42,143 nucleotides of DNA from Candidatus Nomurabacteria bacterium (GCA_026396065.1 JAPLXO010000004.1:82387-124529); one strand, 5' to 3'. Counted from the first letter of the stretch, positions 17,525-25,547 are shown. Numbers and translations: made by a program. The notes: generated by a model not told the origin, from the sequence alone.

Positions 17525-17543
17525 GCTTTTTTATTTTCTAATT

Positions 17544-17570
17544 AAAAAATCCCCATTAGGGGATTTTTTT
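17544..17570 (-). terminator. Bidirectional terminator between the RNA and pilB
   Basis: Perfect 11-bp stem AAAAAATCCCC / GGGGATTTTTT with loop ATTA. It terminates pilB on the - strand and can also stop the RNA unit on the + strand. Its stem is the same as the tyrS terminator. Confidence 0.88.
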
Positions 17571-17574
17571 GTTT

Positions 17575-19272
17575 TTATTCTTCGAGTAGATCTACCACAC
17601 TTCGTACTTCATCAATAGAAGTAATTCCATTTAAAATTTTTATCACACCATCTTGGCGCATAGAGAGAATTCCTTGCAAAGCAGCAACTTTTTTAATTTC
17701 TCTTTCACTAGGATTCGCTGGCATTATTTTTTCAATTGATTCATCTGTGCGTATTGCTTCAAAGATTCCCATTCGTCCTTTATATCCTGTCATATTACAT
17801 TTTTCACAACCCACAGCCTTGAAAAGCTTAATTGGTGCATTTATATCTATTTTATATTTTGTTAAATCTTTTCCTTCCGTAACAGCACCATCCAAGATTG
17901 TTTTTATACTTTTAGCTTCTTCCTCTGTAGGAGCATTTTCTTTTTTACAAATTTGGCAAAGTTTACGCACTAGACGCTGAGCGATGGAAAGGGAAAGAGC
18001 GGAAACTAAAATTTTAGGATTTACCTCAAGGTCTATCAAACGTGGAATGACGCCAGCAGCATTGTTTGTGTGAAGTGTAGAGAAAACCAAGTGACCAGTA
18101 AGAGCAGACTCCACTGCTATTTTTGCTGTCTCAGCATCACGTATTTCTCCCACCATTACTACGTCTGGGTCTTGTCTTAGGGCAGAACGTAAACCTTCTA
18201 GGAATGTATATCCTTTTTCTGAATCTGTCTGTGTTTGTGTAATACCGGTGAGGTGATATTCCACTGGGTCTTCAATAGTAATTATCTTAATTTCAGAAGA
18301 ATAAATTTTACGTAGGAAAGCATATAGAGTAGTGGTCTTTCCGGATCCAGTAGGTCCAGTCACCAATATCATTCCATTTGGTTTTGCGATTTCTTCCATG
18401 ATTATTGTAAATAAATACGGTTCTATTCCCATATCTTCCAAATTTACTTGAATAGATTTTGGATCCAAAATACGCATTACGATTGATTCGCCATATGATC
18501 CAGGGATCATTGAATTACGAATACTAATTTCTTCTTCTCCGATCATAATTGCAAATCTACCATCTTGAGCTGTTTTATTTGTGAGTTTCATTCCGGAAAG
18601 AAGTTTTAAACGGGAATTTAACAAATGATAAATATCCATTTTAAAAAACATAACGTCTTGCAAAACTCCATCAAGACGAAAACGCAACCTACAACGATCT
18701 TCTTCTGCTTCTATGTGAATATCGGAAGCTTTGATAGATATCGCACCAGCTAAAATTATTTCCAATATTTTAGAAATTTTATGTAATTGTCCTTCCTTCA
18801 TTACATCTGTGATTAATACCTCTACGTCCTGCATTTTTTGTATTTTTCCAGCTGTTTCCATTAAAACTTCTCCAGATATATCAATACCACCTATTCTTGA
18901 ATTTTCAGCCATTGAGATTTCATCATATCTATTCCAGATTTTATTTAAACTTGCAGTAGATGCCATGTAAAAAGTCGGTACATAATTTTTATTATGCATT
19001 TCTTCTGTTAAATTTTTTATTAAGTCTGGAGATGGAGTTCGAAGGGCGATAAAAAGATTTTTACCAGAAAGTTTAAATGGACCAATGTTTAACTTGCGAG
19101 CATCTTCTTGAGAGATAGCACGTAGGGACTCATTGTCTATACCAATACTAGATAAGTTTATATAGGGGAGGCCATATTTTGATTCTGCGAGTACTTGCAC
19201 TAGCTCCTCCTCCTCTTCTTTGTAAAGTTCGTCTAGTTGTTTATTTGATTTTTCATCATTAAAAGAAGACAT
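17575..19272 (-). CDS. PilB/GspE-type secretion/pilus assembly ATPase
   Basis: A 565-aa hexameric traffic ATPase that powers type IV pilus or type II secretion assembly. It has an N-terminal MshEN-like region (about aa 20-150, LPYINLSSIGID...), then the catalytic core with Walker A GPTGSGKTTTLY (near aa 301), Asp box ITIEDPVEYHL, Walker B VVMVGEIRDAETA and the His box GHLVFSTLHTNN. The C-terminal zinc-binding module is CQIC...CEKC followed by GYKGRMGIFE. All motifs are intact. No other pilus genes are adjacent, so the target machine (probably type IV pili for attachment or DNA uptake) lies elsewhere in the genome. Confidence 0.95.
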   Translation of the reverse strand: MSSFNDEKSNKQLDELYKEEEEELVQVLAESKYGLPYINLSSIGIDNESLRAISQEDARKLNIGPFKLSGKNLFIALRTPSPDLIKNLTEEMHNKNYVPTFYMASTASLNKIWNRYDEISMAENSRIGGIDISGEVLMETAGKIQKMQDVEVLITDVMKEGQLHKISKILEIILAGAISIKASDIHIEAEEDRCRLRFRLDGVLQDVMFFKMDIYHLLNSRLKLLSGMKLTNKTAQDGRFAIMIGEEEISIRNSMIPGSYGESIVMRILDPKSIQVNLEDMGIEPYLFTIIMEEIAKPNGMILVTGPTGSGKTTTLYAFLRKIYSSEIKIITIEDPVEYHLTGITQTQTDSEKGYTFLEGLRSALRQDPDVVMVGEIRDAETAKIAVESALTGHLVFSTLHTNNAAGVIPRLIDLEVNPKILVSALSLSIAQRLVRKLCQICKKENAPTEEEAKSIKTILDGAVTEGKDLTKYKIDINAPIKLFKAVGCEKCNMTGYKGRMGIFEAIRTDESIEKIMPANPSEREIKKVAALQGILSMRQDGVIKILNGITSIDEVRSVVDLLEE

Positions 19273-19332
19273 GTGTTTGAATTATAGCGTATTTAGGGCT
19301 TAAAAACAAAGGCAATTTTGGGCATAAAGGGC

Positions 19333-19361
19333 TTGACTTTTGGCTTAAAAGGTGCTATACT
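19333..19361 (+). promoter_or_regulatory. Promoter of leader A
   Basis: TTGACT, 17-nt spacer ending GGTGC, then TATACT (extended -10 TGC-TATACT). Expected start about 19368, giving a 5' leader of about 130 nt. Confidence 0.7.
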
Positions 19362-19370
19362 TATTAGGTT

Positions 19371-19465
19371 AAAGGTTCTTCGACAAAATATAGTTTTTAT
19401 ACGTTATTGATTTTAGTTGTTTACTTTTTTCTTCATGTTTTGGAGAGATGAGTAAACAACTAAAA
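19371..19465 (+). promoter_or_regulatory. Conserved leader RNA element, copy A
   Basis: The 5' part is AAAGGTTCTTCGAC (19371-19384) with ATATAG after it. The 3' part is a hairpin: 15-bp perfect outer stem 19411-19425 / 19451-19465, internal loop TTTTT / AGATG, inner stem CTTCA / TGGAG (19431-19435 / 19441-19445) and tip TGTTT. The hairpin ends 34 nt before the ATG at 19500. Copies B and C share the order, the motif and the inner stem but not the outer stem sequence. Confidence 0.75.
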
Positions 19466-19499
19466 ATAATAATAAAATAACTATAAAATAAAAAAAAGA

Positions 19500-20495
19500 A
19501 TGAAAAAAATCATGTTTACCTTAGGCGTAATGGCCGCACTTTTATTTACACAAGAATGTGTAGGTCAGAGTATTAACACCAATAGAAAAGGATTATTAAG
19601 AATGGTGAATGGTCACTATCCTAATTATTCAGCAAAAGATATCGCTGGATTTATAGAAAATAATAATTCCGAGCCGTTTAACGTGTCCGCTTCAGAAGTA
19701 AAAAGTAAAATGGCAAAGTATTGGGACATACCCGAAACATCTGTCGTTTCTGAATTAAGAGGTCTTATCGCAAGACCATTTGATGCTTCTAAAGATCATG
19801 CGCAAAATTCTTGCGCTGATATCAGCACACAGACAATAGGGTTTACTTCAAAGCAGGTCGTTACAGGTGACATAGTTTATGTTACTCCTGTGACGGACGA
19901 GCTTCGCTTAAGAAAACCTTGTGGCAACATTTTGCATGACACGGATTTACATCAAAAACGTGCAAAATCCAAAACAGGTGGTGAAGAGAAAAATAACCGT
20001 AACCAAGAAGGGAACGGTTTGACTGACAACAACTACAAAGCTATGTACGAAGCTTTGAAAGAAGAACAAAATCAAAAACAGTACAAAAATCAAGCTCCTA
20101 ACAGTCAAAGAAAAAATCAACCAGTGTTGATGGACTACGGACAAAGAGTTGCTGCTGCAAGCCCTGATGGCATGTATCACAACTCAGGCGCAGATCCAGA
20201 CCCAGACTACTTTTCTCCAAACTTAGAGAAAGCAATTTGGGACCAGGAAAGAGGTTTTTGGTATTATGATAATCTAACTTACGGAAATCGTAATTATTTT
20301 CCACAAGTTGGATTATCAGCTGGATTTATACTTGAAGCAGGTATTGTAATAAGTGGTCCAAGTTATTGGAATTATAACTACTTGCAACAGTATCCGTTTG
20401 TGCCTTACACAAACAACCAAAGTAATTGTGGTGGTGGAAATCATCATAATGGTAGTGATGGTGGAGATAACCGTCACTACGGACGTAGAAATTAG
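19500..20495 (+). CDS. Secreted protein of unknown function under leader A
   Basis: A 331-aa exported protein I cannot name. A signal peptide is clear (MKKIMFTLGVMAALLFTQEC, likely cleaved near VGQS). Residues about 25-90 look globular (SAKDIAGFIENNNSEPFNVS); the region around FTSKQVVTGDIVYVTPVTDE may be a short beta domain; the rest is low-complexity, rich in Asn, Gln, Tyr, Gly and Lys, ending in a Gly/His/Asn tail (GGGNHHNGSDGGDNRHYGRR). The first half includes VTPVTDELRLRKPCGNI, a Cys-containing segment. It is a single-gene unit with a long structured leader and strong terminator, unlike the leaderless housekeeping genes. A surface or appendage protein is likely but unproven. Confidence 0.7.
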   Translation: MKKIMFTLGVMAALLFTQECVGQSINTNRKGLLRMVNGHYPNYSAKDIAGFIENNNSEPFNVSASEVKSKMAKYWDIPETSVVSELRGLIARPFDASKDHAQNSCADISTQTIGFTSKQVVTGDIVYVTPVTDELRLRKPCGNILHDTDLHQKRAKSKTGGEEKNNRNQEGNGLTDNNYKAMYEALKEEQNQKQYKNQAPNSQRKNQPVLMDYGQRVAAASPDGMYHNSGADPDPDYFSPNLEKAIWDQERGFWYYDNLTYGNRNYFPQVGLSAGFILEAGIVISGPSYWNYNYLQQYPFVPYTNNQSNCGGGNHHNGSDGGDNRHYGRRN

Positions 20496-20514
20496 ACACC
20501 AGAGATTCTGGTGT
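20496..20514. repeat. Hairpin after the secreted-protein gene
   Basis: ACACCAGA-GAT-TCTGGTGT, an 8-bp perfect stem right after the stop and not followed by T residues; possibly a 3' stability element upstream of the real terminator. Confidence 0.5.
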
Positions 20515-20526
20515 AGCAATATCATT

Positions 20527-20563
20527 AAAACGTTTTCTTTCGAAAGAGAGAAGGCGTTTTTTT
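20527..20563 (+). terminator. Intrinsic terminator before polA
   Basis: A 15-bp stem: AAAACG-TTTTCTTTC, GAAA tetraloop, GAGAGAAGG-CGTTTT (with G-U pairs), then TTT. It ends 17 nt before the polA start codon. Confidence 0.85.
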
Positions 20564-20580
20564 GTGCTAAAATGAGACTA

Positions 20581-23010
20581 ATGGCGAAAGATAATTCTAA
20601 AATTTTAGTGTTGCTCGACTCTCACGCGATTATTCATCGTGCGTATCATGCATTGCCAGACTTTGTTTCAAGTTCTGGCGCACCTACGGGTGCGCTTTAT
20701 GGACTAGCAAATATGCTAATGAAAATCATTTCTGATTTGAAGCCGGACTATATTGTTGCCTGTTATGATCTTCCACAAAAAACTTTTCGTCACGAGGCTT
20801 ATAAAGAATACAAGGCTGGCCGAGCAAAGGCCGATGATGCACTAGTGGCACAGCTCATCAGCTCACGTCAAATTTTCCAAGCATTTAATATTCCTATTTA
20901 TGATGCACCAGGTTTTGAAGCAGATGATATTTTGGGGACGATAGTTGAGAAGTTTAAAACCCCCTCTCCTTTACAAGGAGATGGGGCAGGGGGTGAGGTC
21001 AAAATAATTATCGCTTCGGGAGACATGGATACGATGCAACTCGTGGATGATAAAAAAGTTCAAGTTTACACTTTGAAAAAAGGAATTACTGACACGATTT
21101 TATATGATGAAGATGCTGTCGTGAGCCGATTTAATTTCAAACCGCTTTTACTTCCTGATTACAAAGGTTTGCGTGGTGATCCGTCTGACAATATTATCGG
21201 CATCAAAGGTATTGGAGAAAAGACTGCTACAGATTTGATTGTAAATTTCGGTACACTCGAAGAAATGTATAAAAAATTGAAAAAAGAACCAGAAGCTTTT
21301 GAGAAAGTCGGTATTAAAGCTCGCATGATAGAACTTTTGAAAAATAATGAAGAAGAAGCAATGTTTTCAAAAACTTTGGCTACGATTCGTCGTGATGCGC
21401 CGATCGATTTCAAGCTCCCAGAAAAAACTTTTTGGGAAAATGCTGATTTAGCCAAAATCGAAAGGGTTTTTGCTGATTTTGAATTTCGTTCATTATTTTC
21501 TAGATTAAAAAGTTTTTTTAATAAAGGAGAACAGGAGACAAGTTTAGCTGAATTTGCTAAAGATTTTAAAAATGATGAAATAGTAAAAAGTACAGAAGTA
21601 GTGGATGAAACAGAATTACAAGAGACTAGTGTGGCACTCTGGTTGATAAATTCTGAAATTACAAATCCCACACTCGATGATATTTTACTTTTTGCTAAGA
21701 CAAAAGATTTTAAAACTGCGCGAGAATTTGTTTTTGAAAAGTTAAAAAAGGAAAATCTCACATTGGTGTATGAAGAAATTGAAAAACCTATTATTCCAAT
21801 AGTAAAAGAAATGCAAGATGTGGGAATTTTAATTGATCAAGATTATTTTAAAAAATTGTCAGCAGAATATCATATAGAGCTAGATAAATTAACCAAAAAA
21901 ATATATGAGGTAGCAGGTCAGGAATTTAATATCAATTCACCAAAACAACTTGCTGAAATTTTATTTGAAAAAATGGGTATTAAGTCTCCAAAGAAAAAAT
22001 CTGCTAGTGGAACTTATTCCACAAATATTTCCGTGTTAGAAGAACTTGAAGAAGAAAACCCTATTATTTCAGAGATTATGAAATATCGTGAAATACAAAA
22101 ATTGCTTTCTACATATATTGATGTGATTCCACAAATGGTGACCGAAGACGGACGACTCCATGCCAAATTTATTCAAAATGGTACGACGACTGGTAGATTT
22201 TCTTCACAAGATCCAAATTTACAAAACCTTCCCATAAAGAGTGACCTAGGACAAAGAATCCGTCATGGTTTTACGGCGCAAAAAGGATACAAGCTCACAG
22301 CTTTTGATTATAGCCAGATAGAGCTCCGTGTCACAGCAATGCTTTCTGGTGATAAAAAAATGACAGAAATTTTTAAAGACGGTAAAGATATTCATACAGG
22401 TGTAGCATCTTTTGTGTTTGGAGTTTCAGAGGAAAATGTAGACAAAGAAATGCGAAGAAAAGCAAAAGTAATAAATTTTGGAATTATTTATGGTATGGGA
22501 GTATCTGCTCTTCGTAAAAATCTAGGAGGCACTAGGCAAGAAGCACAAACTTTTTATGATAATTATTTCCAACAATTTTCTCGTATTCAAGAATATATGG
22601 AAGAAGTGAAAACTTTTGCCAAAGCTCATGGTTATACTGAAACACTCTTTGGACGACGCAGAATGTTTCCAATGATAAATTCTCGTATTCCTTTTATAAA
22701 AGCGATGGCAGAGCGCACAGCGACGAATGCACCTATTCAAGGCACAGCCACGGCTGATGTTATTAAGCTTGCCATTCGTTATGCACATGAAGATTTAGAA
22801 AAAGCCGGGCTTCTAAATAAAGCTCGCCTCGTTTTACAAATTCATGATGAACTCGTTTATGAAATTAAAGAAAGTGTTTTAGATAAAGCAGAAAAAATAA
22901 TTTTATCTGCAATGCAAGGTGTCCTAGAAAGATCATTTTTACACTATAAATGTGATATTCCACTTATAGTGCACTATGGTTCAGGGGATAATTTTGGGGA
23001 AGTGAAGTAG
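20581..23010 (+). CDS. polA: DNA polymerase I
   Basis: An 809-aa PolA for Okazaki-fragment processing and repair. The 5'-nuclease domain (aa 1 to about 290) has LLDSHAIIHRAYHAL, the acidic DAPGFEADDILGT and GLRGDPSDNIIGIKGIGEKT. The polymerase domain has motif A AFDYSQIELRV (near aa 575), motif B RRKAKVINFGIIYGMG and motif C QIHDELVYE. The middle is only about 110 aa, too short for an active 3'-5' exonuclease domain, so proofreading is probably lost. A palindromic repeat encodes an in-frame insert at about aa 126-140. ATG 20581 is chosen by homology; ATG 20572 is in frame and possible. Frame extension further upstream crosses the terminator and is not coding. Confidence 0.95.
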   Translation: MAKDNSKILVLLDSHAIIHRAYHALPDFVSSSGAPTGALYGLANMLMKIISDLKPDYIVACYDLPQKTFRHEAYKEYKAGRAKADDALVAQLISSRQIFQAFNIPIYDAPGFEADDILGTIVEKFKTPSPLQGDGAGGEVKIIIASGDMDTMQLVDDKKVQVYTLKKGITDTILYDEDAVVSRFNFKPLLLPDYKGLRGDPSDNIIGIKGIGEKTATDLIVNFGTLEEMYKKLKKEPEAFEKVGIKARMIELLKNNEEEAMFSKTLATIRRDAPIDFKLPEKTFWENADLAKIERVFADFEFRSLFSRLKSFFNKGEQETSLAEFAKDFKNDEIVKSTEVVDETELQETSVALWLINSEITNPTLDDILLFAKTKDFKTAREFVFEKLKKENLTLVYEEIEKPIIPIVKEMQDVGILIDQDYFKKLSAEYHIELDKLTKKIYEVAGQEFNINSPKQLAEILFEKMGIKSPKKKSASGTYSTNISVLEELEEENPIISEIMKYREIQKLLSTYIDVIPQMVTEDGRLHAKFIQNGTTTGRFSSQDPNLQNLPIKSDLGQRIRHGFTAQKGYKLTAFDYSQIELRVTAMLSGDKKMTEIFKDGKDIHTGVASFVFGVSEENVDKEMRRKAKVINFGIIYGMGVSALRKNLGGTRQEAQTFYDNYFQQFSRIQEYMEEVKTFAKAHGYTETLFGRRRMFPMINSRIPFIKAMAERTATNAPIQGTATADVIKLAIRYAHEDLEKAGLLNKARLVLQIHDELVYEIKESVLDKAEKIILSAMQGVLERSFLHYKCDIPLIVHYGSGDNFGEVK
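20958..21000. repeat. In-frame palindromic repeat inside polA
   Basis: CCCCCTCTCCTT...AAGGAGATGGGG...GGGGGTGAGGT, matching the core of the intergenic element at 5481-5559. It encodes TPSPLQGDGAGGEV between EADDILGTIVEKF and KIIIASGDMD, where the family has only a short loop. Confidence 0.85.
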
Positions 23011-23033
23011 TTTTACTCTTTTACTTAAAGTGG

Positions 23034-23039
23034 TATAGT
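23034..23039 (+). promoter_or_regulatory. -10 box of the methyltransferase-like gene, near-leaderless
   Basis: TATAGT ends 8 nt before the ATG at 23048. Confidence 0.5.
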
Positions 23040-23047
23040 TAAAACAT

Positions 23048-23536
23048 ATGGACTCAACATTTAGTGAAAAACAAGAACAAAAAGAACATTCTCATAAGAG
23101 TGTGCATTTACATTTGGCACATTCTTATTCTTTGTATTTTTTTGGGTTATTATTTGGTCTTATTTTTGATTTTATTTTTCCATTAAGACTCTTTTCTTCC
23201 GGTGTTTCTACTTTTTTTGGTATAACTTTAATTATTTTTTCTTCTATTTTAATTCTCTGGGCTCAGAAAATCTCTCATCCTTTTTACATTGATAATGTTT
23301 TAGAGGGTAGATTATTTCATAAAGGTCCGTATCGCTTCACTAAAAGCCCTACACATCTAGGCTTGGCTTTGCTAGTGATTGGTTTTGGATTTTTGATTAA
23401 TGCTTTCTTTGTTATAATTTTTACTATTTTGGCTTTTATTACCTCGAAAGTAACTTATTTAAGAAAGCGTGAACTTTTTCTTGAAAAAAATTTTGGAGAA
23501 GCATATAAAGAATATAAAAAGTCTGTTCATTTATGA
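23048..23536 (+). CDS. ICMT/PEMT-like membrane methyltransferase family protein
   Basis: A 162-aa integral membrane protein of the isoprenylcysteine carboxyl methyltransferase / phospholipid methyltransferase-like superfamily. After a His-rich N-terminus (HSHKSVHLHLAHSYS) come four hydrophobic helices. The family signature is GPYRFTKSPTHLGLALLVIG, followed by a C-terminal KRELFLEKNFGEAYKEYKKS that matches the usual E-x-x-L-x-x-x-FG-x-x-Y-x-x-Y motif binding SAM or substrate. The bacterial substrate is unknown; methylation of a lipid or small molecule is likely. Its stop overlaps the start of the HolA-like gene (ATGA), so the two are translationally coupled. Confidence 0.8.
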   Translation: MDSTFSEKQEQKEHSHKSVHLHLAHSYSLYFFGLLFGLIFDFIFPLRLFSSGVSTFFGITLIIFSSILILWAQKISHPFYIDNVLEGRLFHKGPYRFTKSPTHLGLALLVIGFGFLINAFFVIIFTILAFITSKVTYLRKRELFLEKNFGEAYKEYKKSVHL

Positions 23537-24180
23537 TTTATCTTTTTATTGGAGATGATACAAAGAAAAAAAGAATTGCTTATGATAAATTTGCAAATAC
23601 TTTTCCAAAAAATGTAGAAAAGTTTTTTATCATCAAAAATGACTTTGATCCACTTCAATTGGAAAGCTTTTTGTCTTCCCAAGGTTTGTTTTTTACTAAA
23701 TGCGCAGTGTTTTTTGAAAATGCTTTTGAGAGGGAAGAGATGCGAGATTTTATTTTGTCTAAATTGGATGTGATGAGTGAGTCGGGAAATGATTTTATCT
23801 TTATGGCTGGTAAGCTAAACAAGCCAGTGTTGGATGCTTTTAAAAAAGCTCGTGCCGAAATAAATATTTATGAATTGCCGAAACAAGCCAAAGAAAAATA
23901 TGATAATTTTATTTTAGCCAATGATTTCGGCGCGAAAGACAAACTAAACCTTTGGCTACATTATCGCCAGGCAGTGGATCTCGGTGTCGGTCTTGAAGAA
24001 CTCGTCGGTGTTTTGTTTTGGAAAGCAAAAGATATGCTTGTAAAAAAAAGTTATGGCAAATTTACTGAAACAGAACTTAAAAATTTCACTTCACAAATTT
24101 CATATATCTTACCCAAAGCCCGTGGAGAGGGAGTTGATGCAGAAATAGCATTAGAAGAGTTTCTATTGAAGTTTTTCTAA
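23533..24180 (+). CDS. DNA polymerase III delta-like protein (short)
   Basis: A 215-aa protein resembling HolA, the clamp-loader delta subunit that opens the beta ring. The N-terminus MIYLFIGDDTKKKRIAYDKF and the pattern of SFLSSQGLFFTKCAVFFENAF fit the delta N-domain without an active Walker site. The C-terminal KDKLNLWLHYRQAVDLGVGLEEL followed by VGVLFWKAKDML fits delta domain III. Typical HolA is about 340 aa, so this is a much reduced form. The call rests on pattern similarity; a lineage-specific protein is the alternative. It is coupled to the upstream methyltransferase-like gene. Confidence 0.6.
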   Translation: MIYLFIGDDTKKKRIAYDKFANTFPKNVEKFFIIKNDFDPLQLESFLSSQGLFFTKCAVFFENAFEREEMRDFILSKLDVMSESGNDFIFMAGKLNKPVLDAFKKARAEINIYELPKQAKEKYDNFILANDFGAKDKLNLWLHYRQAVDLGVGLEELVGVLFWKAKDMLVKKSYGKFTETELKNFTSQISYILPKARGEGVDAEIALEEFLLKFF

Positions 24181-24184
24181 TTTG

Positions 24185-24257
24185 TGCGCCCGGTTGGAAT
24201 CGAACCAACGACCGTCTCCTTAAAAGGGAGCTGCTCTACCGACTGAGCTACGGGCGC
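24185..24257 (-). tRNA. tRNA-Lys (TTT)
   Basis: A 73-nt cloverleaf on the - strand: acceptor GCGCCCG / CGGGCGC with discriminator A, D arm GCTC...GAGC, anticodon loop CTTTTAA (anticodon TTT), T arm GTTGG-TTCGATT-CCAAC. CCA is not encoded. The outermost anticodon-stem pair is G-A, otherwise all stems pair. Confidence 0.96.
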
Positions 24258-24273
24258 AAACGTATGTAATTGT

Positions 24274-24279
24274 GATAAT
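24274..24279 (+). promoter_or_regulatory. -10 box of the SpoU gene, near-leaderless
   Basis: GATAAT ends 9 nt before the ATG at 24289, giving a leader of about 2-3 nt. Confidence 0.5.
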
Positions 24280-24288
24280 ATATCAAAT

Positions 24289-24768
24289 ATGACTAAAAAT
24301 CAAGAAAATATTTTAATTTTACACAATATACGAAGCACTGAGAACGTCGGAGCCATGTTTCGTACTTCTGATGCCGTAGGGATAAACAAAATTTATATTA
24401 CCGGCTATACTCCGGCGCCGCTAGATAGATTTGGTAAAAAGAGAAATGATATTGCAAAGTCTGCATTAGGAGCAGAAGAATTTGTGCCTTGGGAGCAGAA
24501 GAAAAGTCTACCAGCGCTTTTGACTAAATTAAAGAAAGAAAATTATTTAATTATCGGGATAGAACAAGATAAAAAATCTATTGATTATAAAAAAGTAAAA
24601 ATAGGAAAGAAAAACGTTTTCCTAGTAGGGAATGAAGTGATAGGAATAGACAAAAAAACATTAGAGAAATGTGATGTCATAGCTGAGATACCAATGAAAG
24701 GAAAAAAAGAATCACTGAATGTATCAGTTTCTTTCGGCGTGGCTATTTTTAGAATACTAAATATTTAA
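24289..24768 (+). CDS. SpoU/TrmH-family RNA 2'-O-methyltransferase
   Basis: A 159-aa SPOUT methyltransferase that probably methylates ribose in tRNA or rRNA using SAM. All three SpoU motifs are seen: NIRSTENVGAMFRTSDAVGI (motif 1), VFLVGNEVIGI (motif 2) and EIPMKGKKESLNVSVSFGVA (motif 3, with the knot-forming loop). There is no N-terminal substrate-binding extension, so it is a minimal one-domain form similar in size to TrmL. The target nucleotide cannot be read from the sequence. It converges with the small membrane gene, 1 nt apart. Confidence 0.93.
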   Translation: MTKNQENILILHNIRSTENVGAMFRTSDAVGINKIYITGYTPAPLDRFGKKRNDIAKSALGAEEFVPWEQKKSLPALLTKLKKENYLIIGIEQDKKSIDYKKVKIGKKNVFLVGNEVIGIDKKTLEKCDVIAEIPMKGKKESLNVSVSFGVAIFRILNI

Positions 24769-24769
24769 A

Positions 24770-24919
24770 TTATTTAGCTCCAGAATCTGAACCAGTAACA
24801 AATGGTTGGTTTGGTGTTGATACAGGTTTAGCACCGCTTGAATACCAAAAAATCCAAAGCAATATAATTACTACTACGATTTCTTTTAAATGTGATTTAG
24901 CTATATCATTATCTGCCAT
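24770..24919 (-). CDS. Small single-helix membrane protein (49 aa)
   Basis: A 49-aa ORF starting MADNDIAKSHLKE, then one transmembrane helix (IVVVIILLWIFWYSS) and a polar tail GAKPVSTPNQPFVTGSDSGAK. The layout (short charged N-terminus, helix, then Pro/Ser/Thr-rich tail) is a typical small membrane protein with its tail outside. It lies 58 nt after ruvA on the same strand, and TATAAT about 40 nt upstream could also serve it. No family recognised. The strong helix and start context make it likely to be real. Confidence 0.6.
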   Translation of the reverse strand: MADNDIAKSHLKEIVVVIILLWIFWYSSGAKPVSTPNQPFVTGSDSGAK

Positions 24920-24977
24920 ATATTTTTATTTAAAATTAATAATTATTTATATTATAACATTGATAAAATTTAGCTGT

Positions 24978-25541
24978 CTACACCTTTCCACCTCCTAGCA
25001 TTTTTAAGGCTTCTTTTATTTTGTCGTTAGTATTTATGGCCTTCACGTTTTTCAAAGCATCACGTGCTTCATTTTGTGAATAACCAAGAGATTTTAATGC
25101 TTCTAGTGCATCGAGCTCTTCTTTTAATGTTCCTTCTTTTTCATTTTTAAACTTATCACGTAGTTCAATAACTATTTTTTCTGCAGTTTTTCTGCCAATT
25201 CCAGAAATTTTTGTGAGATATGAAATATCATTTGTCCCAATTGCTTGTCGCAATGTATAAATAGATGCAACACTTAAAATACTTAACGCACCTTTTGGTC
25301 CAATACCAGATACGCTTATTAGCATTTCAAAAAATTCCAATTCTTCTCTGTCAATAAAACCATACAAATCTAAAGCATCTTCACGAACAACTGTATGTAT
25401 CCAAATAAAAACTTCTAAATTATTTTTTATCTTAATTAAAGAATCTAAAGAGAGGCTAATCTTGTAACCAACTCCATTTGTCTCAACGATTACAAACTTT
25501 TCTGTCTTTAGTATTATTTTTCCTTTTATACTTCCTATCAT
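24978..25541 (-). CDS. ruvA: Holliday junction branch migration protein RuvA
   Basis: A 187-aa RuvA, which binds the four-way junction as a tetramer and recruits RuvB. The N-terminal OB domain begins MIGSIKGKIILKT and includes VETNGVGYKISL; HTVVREDALDLYGF follows. The helix-hairpin-helix region is LISVSGIGPKGALSIL and LTKISGIGRKTAEKIVIELRDK. The C-terminal domain III (ALKSLGYSQNEARDAL) binds RuvB. The start is placed at MIGSIKG by homology and by TATAAT 6 nt upstream; a longer frame crosses that promoter and is rejected. Length matches the family. Confidence 0.96.
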   Translation of the reverse strand: MIGSIKGKIILKTEKFVIVETNGVGYKISLSLDSLIKIKNNLEVFIWIHTVVREDALDLYGFIDREELEFFEMLISVSGIGPKGALSILSVASIYTLRQAIGTNDISYLTKISGIGRKTAEKIVIELRDKFKNEKEGTLKEELDALEALKSLGYSQNEARDALKNVKAINTNDKIKEALKMLGGGKV

Positions 25542-25547
25542 TTGTGT

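Noticed and set aside
20353-20580. Upstream extension of the polA reading frame
   Set aside because: It overlaps the secreted-protein gene in another frame and runs through the terminator at 20527-20563; the PolA N-terminus begins at 20581 (or 20572).
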